Source: Notospermus geniculatus (lineage: Eukaryota; Nemertea; Pilidiophora; Heteronemertea; Lineidae). Taken from it: 64,000 bases of DNA. The DNA lies in contig NMRB01003264.1 of assembly GCA_002633025.1 (NCBI GenBank), positions 4,373 to 68,372 on the forward strand, given 5' to 3'. The notes under the pieces are model-generated. The model made no database searches, had not been told where the DNA came from, and saw nothing but the letters and a program-made list of their open reading frames with translations. The position numbers and the translations under genes were made by a program. Shown one piece after another: positions 58,556-64,000 of the stretch; the first letter of the stretch is position 1, and each line of letters begins with the position of its first letter.

Positions 58556-61500
58556 CTGTAATAATGGGAAGGAAAAAAGACATATAATGCTGTTTAATAT
58601 GTAAATAAATTATTCAGTTAGTCTCATCAAGTTGAACTGATACTAACCATTGTGTGAGCGTTGCCGTGTTGATTTCGACTAGCTGAATACCCGTGGAATC
58701 CATCACTCTTGCATTGCTGAGGATGCATTCACGGATGGACTTGTAGTCCCGGCACACGAGAGTCCATCTTTGGTAGCGGACACCTTCAATTCTTGCGTGC
58801 TGCGGATGAATTCGACAGAGTCTGATTATGACCGCCTCGACATATCGGTTGCAGTCTGGCCACTGTGCTGGGCCCGAGTTCTGGCCCAGAAAACACCTGC
58901 AAAATAGAAAAGGAAGAAAATAGAATAGCATATAGAATGGAAAGCAATTTGACTATTATGAATGGTTTAAAAAACATATGTACAGGCATACAGGAAATAT
59001 TTAACTTACCTTCGCGTGCTGTCAACACCAGGTGCAACAGTTGACTTGGTTTTTGGCGACTTGAATCGGCCAGGCAGCTTGGTTGTCTTGTGTCGAGGGG
59101 CAAACGCAGTGGGGCGCTGGTCATACTCGGACAGCCTGTTCCAGAGTCGAATCACCTCGGAGGCCTGATCATTAGTGAGAGCTACCTTCAATTCTTGCGT
59201 GCTGCGGATGAATTCGACAGAGTCTGATTATGACCGCCTCGACATATCGGTTGCAGTCTGGCCACTGTGCTGGGCCTGCGTTCTGGCCCAGAAAACACCT
59301 GCAAATAGAATAGAAAGAAAATAGAATAGAATGGCATACAGAATGGGAAGCAATTTGACTATTATGAATGGTTTACAAAACATATGTACAGGCATACAGG
59401 AAATATTTAACTTACCTTCGCGTGCTGTCAACACCAGGTGCAACAGTTGACTTGGTCTTTGGCGACTTGAAGCGGCCAGGCAGCTTGGTTGTCTTGTGTC
59501 GAGGGGCGAACGCAGTGGGGCGCTGGTCATACTCGGACAGCCTGTTCCAGAGTCGAATCACCTCAGAGGCCTGATCATTGGTGAGAGCTCTGCTCTGCCC
59601 CCTGAGGGAGACCAGGAATTCAGCCAAGTCCTCCACTCTGCCAAATCCCTCAACATTGTCACGTGAGACAGACTCCTGAAACAGAAAGTAAACATTTATA
59701 GAAATTTGATGATGTAAGGTATTGAACAATACTGAAAGAAATGAAGTGATACTCACCTCTGATTTTGACTGTTCTTCTGTCTTCTTGTCAGTTGGATCAG
59801 GGCTGTCTGCAGACGTGTCTGGAGCATTTAAGACTGAAAATAGAATTGAAAATGCATAAAATTCAAGTAAAGTAAAATATGGTGTGTAAAACAATTACAT
59901 GAATTATTATTATTGTTATCCTAAGAAACTTACATGGAATGGTGTCCTCATCATGGATCGGAAGAATTGGTAGCATTCGGGGAGGTGTGCCAGGGGTGGC
60001 TTTTTCCTGGGCAGAGGTGCTGGGGCAGGGTTGGGCATCCCTCTTCCTCTTTGATGGTTCCCGAGCAGGAGTGGTGGGTGTTGCCAGAGTAACACCGTCA
60101 CTGACAGGTGGCAAGGTGGGATCACTTTCATCCTCGAACCCCTCATCCAGATCCTCGTCGATCTCTTCATCCATACCGGTGACGAGGTCCTCGTCTGGCT
60201 TGTCAGGGTCCAGGTTGACGGATTCCAGCACTTTGCCAGTCTGAGAGTACAGGTACTCCACTCCGATCAGTTCGCCTGTAATGAAATGAATGGAATTATA
60301 GAAAAGAAATTGTGATGTGGCTTGCATTGGTAGATTATACTTTGTTAATTGAAATCTATACCTGTGTACTTTCTCGGTGGCCTGAACATCTTGTCAAAGG
60401 TAATGCCCAGCACTTCTTCCCCCAACAAGTTTACTGTGTGACGGAGACGGTAGTTGTAGGACTGAGGTCCACCTGTCTTGGTCTCAAACGCCGCCACTCC
60501 CCTGTCCTGGTTCCACCTTGCCACACCCTCAAGCAGATATGCCTGGAATGTGGAATCCGAGGCACTTGATCCTGAAAATAGAATATAACACTTTTTAAAA
60601 TGACTGTGCAATGACATAGATTATATACATGTGACTCTCAGTGAAAACTGAATGAACTTACCGGGGATGAATCTGTTGATGTGCAGGTGGAAGGATTCCA
60701 AGGATGTGGATCCCCTAGCACAACGGAACACCGGGAGCGTCACTCCACCCTTGACACTAGTTCCAGTCTGTGTGTACAGCTGGAAACCATCGGGGTCCTG
60801 GATACAGGCAATGTGCCTCTCCTGGGCCTCCCAGATTGGCCATATCTTGTCACTGTCAAGGAGTGGTACACCAAGCGTGTCCTTGCCTGCGACACCGTCA
60901 AAGATCGTCAGTAAGTCCTTGATTAGACGCTTGGTCTCTTCAGCTCCTCTGGTGGTCCTTCGGCAATGGAGTGCCAGTTCCTTCTTTGAAATCCTCCGCC
61001 GGACTTCAGCTTCAGGGAGTTGCAGGTGCTGGCCCTCCAGCTCCTTCCTCTTAGCCTCAACCAGAAGCTGAAATGGAAATGAAGGAAATGAAGCATTTAA
61101 TAAAATAAACTAAATGTGTGATGTTCTTTTTTCAGGATCAACTTTGCTCACCTTCAGGTCCTCTTCACTCCAGGCAAAGATGCACCCCGATAATCTGCTC
61201 ATGAACACACCATAGAGCTGATGGCAGTCTGTCGTGGTGCCAGCTGCAATCCTTCTCATGAAGTGCCAGATGTCCAGGCGGATGATGGTGTCTGGCCAAG
61301 ACGAGAACATAGTGTGAACCTTTGAGTTGGGACAACAGTCCCTGTCCACATACAGCAGCGCGGGAGGGGGAACACCTGCAAATTTCATTGAAAAGTCATA
61401 AAAGTTCATCACATAATGATTATGCAGAATTAAATCTGTCTTAATTCATTAATTCAGTCTTTTCTAGAGTTTCAGATTGTAAAGTTCCACTTGAAAAAAA

Positions 61501-64000
61501 AATTGTGAATTCTGGAGATTGACTTCTTGCTTATTATCAAATCTGTCTTAAAAGTAGAAAAACAAACTCACCTGCTGCCTGGTACCTCTTGACTAACCCG
61601 GCCGCCATGGGCTCAAGACCCACTCCCTCACAAGCTGTCAGGACACTCATCAGTACCTCACCGCGCTCGTTGCCAACATTGGTACACCAACTGGCAGTGC
61701 CTGCACCATAGCCAGCCAGCTTCTTCACCACCTGCAAGGCAAGAAGAATTTTATTCAATGGTGGAGAATGGTGAAGAATAGTGAAGAATGGTGAACTTCA
61801 GGTAACACATGTATCTTCACAAACCTACACAAACTATTCTATCAAATTCAAAAACATTTTTTACCTTTTTGGTTGAGTCCATTTTCAGGACTTCTCCAAA
61901 GACAGAGGTGATGGAAGCCTTGACCTCTTCAATCCGGCCCAGAACGTCTCTGGCATAAACAGTAAGCAACCATTGGTAGGTTGGCACTGCAGTCAACTTC
62001 GGCGGTTCCTCGAAGTTCGGTCTGGTGATCAGCCCACTCTGACTTGCAAGGGTGAAGGCCTTGGCATCTGTGAGGTAGTGAGCAACCCGTTTCATCCACT
62101 CCTCACTGTGCTGCTCCATCATCTTCTTTGCCATCTGAGTGGTGCTGTTCCCCAAACCACGCTGGCGCAACATCCTGATGACGCGCACATCGCAGGCATA
62201 CCGATACGTAAGGACAGCCGGAAACTGCAGAAAGTGCCCCATGTCAAGCTGCTTCAGGATCACATGGCTCCACGAAATGTACTTTGAGCTGCACTTCCGG
62301 CACTCCAGGTATTCTGCCGCCAGATTGTACTGGGTGTCGACATCAAACACCTGGCGCACACGTTGGTACAGCCCGGCTCCAGTCAGCTCACGCTCGTCAC
62401 ACTTGGGATCTGGGCAGGTTAGTCGCACCTTCCACAACTTCCTTGGCATCCAAACAAAAAGTTTGGTTGCAAAGTACCTGCAGTAACAATAGAGGGCCAT
62501 TATTTCTCAAGAAAAACTGACTGAATATACTGAAAAGGAAAACAATGCATTGAATACATTGAATAATTACTGCATTGACTGAAGAAATGAAGCAAAGTGA
62601 AGTTACCTGTCAACTTTTGGTGGATGGTTGTGGACTAGTGCAACCTGCGGTGGGTAGTACCAAAGCCGATCAAGTTTCATCTGGTCAAGCTCAACCTTGT
62701 TGGAGTCAGACCACTTGAAAAGAGCCTTGGACACCCACTGATGGTCAGCCTTTGGTAGTGTCTTCTTCCATCCAGGCGGCAGTGGAAAATCAGAACCACT
62801 GGAAGGAGCTGATTTTTCCTTCGGTGCTGAAATGAGTTAATCAAAATTTAAGCAAAGTGTGAAATGATTCGTGTGAGGAAAACGAACAAAGACTTCCAAT
62901 CCTCCACCAATGCACCATATACAAGCAGGCAAGACATTGCTGTAAGAATGCTGGAATGAAATACACACTTGACAACTATCTACAAGCATTGCTGTAATGG
63001 AAAGCATACAAAAGCAGAATGACAAAAAACATTCACACAGTTTGGACAGGAAGCAAGACACTGACACCACAATATGGGTACAAAAGGTTACTCACTCACT
63101 TATTATGAATAATTAAGACCTATTTTTAACTGAAAAAAAGCAGTCAAAGAATATTATTTTCCATTGATTTAAGATGCAGGACTGAAAAAGGGGGTAAAAT
63201 CATATTGAGAAAGTTAAGACAGAAATTATACCTTCCGGCTTGGGGAGACTTGCTTCGATGGTGTCGACCTGGGACAGAAGAAGTTCATCACTCATCCCCG
63301 CAAACTTTTCTGGTGTAGAAAGGTCTGAAAAAAAATATGACTGTCTTTAGAGGCAATTTTTTAGCATGGCAAGAAACATGTTTCGTTGCCTGAACTAATA
63401 CTCACCAGATGTGCTGGGAATGGCGGGTGGAGTTGTCACAATTGGGGTAGGTGCTGCACTGGACTTGGCAACACGAGTGGATCGAGGCGGTGTTTTTGGC
63501 ACTGCAGACTTGGTTGCGGCGGACGTGGACGGGGACGGTCCCTTCGCCTTCTTCCTGGGTGTTGATGCAGCTGCAAGAACAAGTATATCATTAAATCTCC
63601 CATTTATACACTCATGATCATCTCTGATGCTTTATTACTCTAAGGCAAACTCACCTGGTACATTTGGCGTGGACTTCTGCGTGGCCAGAGTTCGCTCCAC
63701 CTTGGATTTCAGGGCTGCTGGTGAAAGTTGCCTCCCCTTCAGCAAAGATGACATCGCTGAGGACATCTTCTCCTTGCTTGCCCTCTCGGCTCGCTTACAC
63801 TCGACAGTCTCACGACCCTCAGGGAAGGACATCACGTACTCCTTGAGGGCGAACTTGTTACTGGAGAGCGGAGTGTCGTTCCGAACCTCTTTAGATCGGA
63901 TGAGGTCATCCACCAGGTAACCAGCATAACCAAGGGAGTTTTCAAGCAGCCACTTGAAAGTCTGCCCGCGGAAGTTGCCAAACTGCAGTTTGTACTGCCC
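57958..64000 (-). CDS. Large DUF6729-like protein, multi-exon, 5' end beyond window
   Basis: Fourteen exons splice in phase into about 1320 residues. From the edge: a region with FGNFRGQTFKWLLENSLGYA; a Lys/Pro/Ser/Thr-rich linker; a LPPGWKKTLPKADHQWVSKA block; a large cysteine-bearing exon (LTCPDPKCDERELTGAGLYQ; LECRKCSSKYISW); a core with LLYVDRDCCPNSK and IIRLDIWHFMRRI, like the first two catalytic Asp sites of DDE transposases; a conserved PVFRCARGSTSLESFHLH block; and a C-terminal Cys cluster (CSACGDKLDKTTGH). I recognise it as one of the uncharacterised DUF6729-type proteins of fish and marine invertebrates; its function is unknown. No frameshifts apart from one duplicated exon. It may be a transposase or a gene derived from one. 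Joined segments, high to low: 64000-63655, 63570-63406, 63324-63232, 62826-62607, 62477-61865, 61731-61572, 61375-61152, 61067-60662, 60571-60362, 60275-59934, 59833-59757, 59675-59416, 58896-58648, 58555-57958. Confidence 0.75.
58648..58896 (-). CDS. DUF6729-like gene, penultimate exon
   Basis: 249 nt, phase 2 in and out: RCFLGQNSGPAQWPDCNRYV, EAVIIRLCRIHPQHARIEGV, RYQRWTLVCRDYKSIRE. Its 5' part is also present in the hybrid exon at 59010-59298. Confidence 0.85.
58782..59589 (-). repeat. Tandem duplication of 402/406 bp across exons
   Basis: 58782-59183 and 59184-59589 are near-identical (both contain an exon 3' end, an intron and an exon 5' end). The junction reads GAGAGCT|ACCTTCAATTC. Confidence 0.9.
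59010..59298 (-). pseudogene. Hybrid exon made by the tandem duplication
   Basis: The acceptor at 59299 opens the 5' half of the penultimate exon, which runs directly into the 3' half of the upstream exon and ends at donor GTAAGTTAAA. Read in phase it meets a stop at 59172-59174. Skipping it restores the normal join. Confidence 0.75.
59416..59675 (-). CDS. DUF6729-like gene exon
   Basis: 260 nt, phase 0 in, phase 2 out: ESVSRDNVEGFGRVEDLAEF, then LTNDQASEVIRLWNRLSEYD and RPTAFAPRHKTTKLPGRF. Confidence 0.85.
59757..59833 (-). CDS. DUF6729-like gene exon, small
   Basis: 77 nt: LNAPDTSADSPDPTDKKTEE then QSKSE. Donor GTGAGT. The intron that follows has no stop in this frame, so intron retention would give a longer protein. 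Confidence 0.75.
59934..60275 (-). CDS. DUF6729-like gene exon
   Basis: 342 nt: GELIGVEYLYSQTGKVLESV, then an acidic stretch (MDEEIDEDLDEGFEDESD) and a basic Pro-rich stretch with KRKRD, a possible nuclear signal. Confidence 0.88.
60362..60571 (-). CDS. DUF6729-like gene exon
   Basis: 210 nt: SSASDSTFQAYLLEGVARWN, QDRGVAAFETKTGGPQSYN. Highly conserved-looking part of the family. Confidence 0.9.
60662..61067 (-). CDS. DUF6729-like gene exon
   Basis: 406 nt: GVPLLDSDKIWPIWEAQERH, IACIQDPDGFQLYTQTGTSV, then LPVFRCARGSTSLESFHLHI. This block is the strongest recognition point for the family. Confidence 0.92.
61152..61375 (-). CDS. DUF6729-like gene exon: transposase-like core
   Basis: 224 nt: PPPALLYVDRDCCPNSK and SWPDTIIRLDIWHFMRRIAA. 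The spacing and surroundings of the two Asp residues resemble an RNase H-fold DDE transposase; the third acidic residue is not identified. Confidence 0.88.
61572..61731 (-). CDS. DUF6729-like gene exon
   Basis: 160 nt: VVKKLAGYGAGTASWCTNVG, NERGEVLMSVLTACEGVGLE, PMAAGLVKRYQAA. Confidence 0.88.
61865..62477 (-). CDS. DUF6729-like gene exon: cysteine domain
   Basis: 613 nt: RYFATKLFVWMPRKLWKVRL, TCPDPKCDERELTGAGLY, LAAEYLECRKCSSKYISWSH, then VIRMLRQRGLGNSTTQMAKK. Two CxxC-type pairs suggest zinc binding. Confidence 0.92.
62607..62826 (-). CDS. DUF6729-like gene exon
   Basis: 220 nt: DFPLPPGWKKTLPKADHQWV, SKALFKWSDSNKVELDQMKL, DRLWYYPPQVALVHNHPPK. Confidence 0.88.
63232..63324 (-). CDS. DUF6729-like gene exon, small
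   Basis: 93 nt: LSTPEKFAGMSDELLLSQVD, TIEASLPKPE. Phase 1 on both sides. Confidence 0.8.
63406..63570 (-). CDS. DUF6729-like gene exon, low complexity
   Basis: 165 nt: ASTPRKKAKGPSPSTSAATK, SAVPKTPPRSTRVAKSSAAP. Basic, Pro/Ser/Thr-rich linker. Phase 1 on both sides. Confidence 0.8.
63655..64000 (-). CDS. DUF6729-like gene exon, cut by window edge
   Basis: Open to the edge: FGNFRGQTFKWLLENSLGYA, GYLVDDLIRSKEVRND, then KSKVERTLATQKSTPNVP. The true start lies beyond 64000. Confidence 0.85.

Overview
The window is intron-rich animal DNA from a marine invertebrate, most likely an invertebrate deuterostome such as a cephalochordate, echinoderm or hemichordate. I base this on split genes with GT-AG introns, tRNA-derived SINEs, dense MITEs and many short palindromes (TACATGTA, TAGGCCTA, TACCGGTA). 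The species is not determined. There are two N gaps (11190-11545 and 23285-23749) and single Ns at 3803, 47437 and 48469.

Three genes can be supported. (1) A kinesin-13 (KIF2-type microtubule depolymerase) gene on the + strand runs from 1332 to 49162. Twelve distinct coding exons, one of them present twice, carry the N-terminal domain, a strongly acidic insert, the basic neck and the whole motor domain. The start-codon exon and the C-terminal coiled-coil exons were not found. (2) On the - strand, inside the 19.7-kb kinesin intron, lies a broken MULE-type transposase gene (36337-40293). It has a zinc-ribbon first exon, a large second exon with two frame breaks, a SWIM zinc finger and an internal 324-bp tandem duplication. 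(3) On the - strand from 57958 to the right edge is an intact-looking multi-exon gene (14 usable exons plus one duplicated hybrid exon). It resembles the large uncharacterised DUF6729-type animal proteins. One exon looks like an RNase H-fold transposase core, and cysteine clusters lie in the middle and at the C terminus.

The rest is repeats. Four repeat families with unrelated ends (called A, B, C and D here) share one layout. They have a fold-back 5' end, subterminal inverted repeats, a small 3' hairpin in three of the four, and an interior of about 145-bp modules, most of which end in a CTCF-like core (CCACCAGGGGGC or CCGCCAGGTGGCG). This resembles Helentron-type non-autonomous elements. 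About 30 such cores lie in the kinesin introns and the 3' flank. The sequence also holds many TIR MITEs, some flanked by TTAA, as well as nested insertions, 48-bp mini-hairpins, a minisatellite and several tandem arrays.

Four separate near-identical tandem duplications occur: 9.2-12.8 kb with a kinesin exon, 25.6-35.4 kb, 37.2-37.8 kb inside the MULE gene, and 58.8-59.6 kb inside the DUF6729-like gene. They may be real or may be uncollapsed alleles in the assembly. Either way, comparing copies gives filled and empty transposon sites with clear target duplications.
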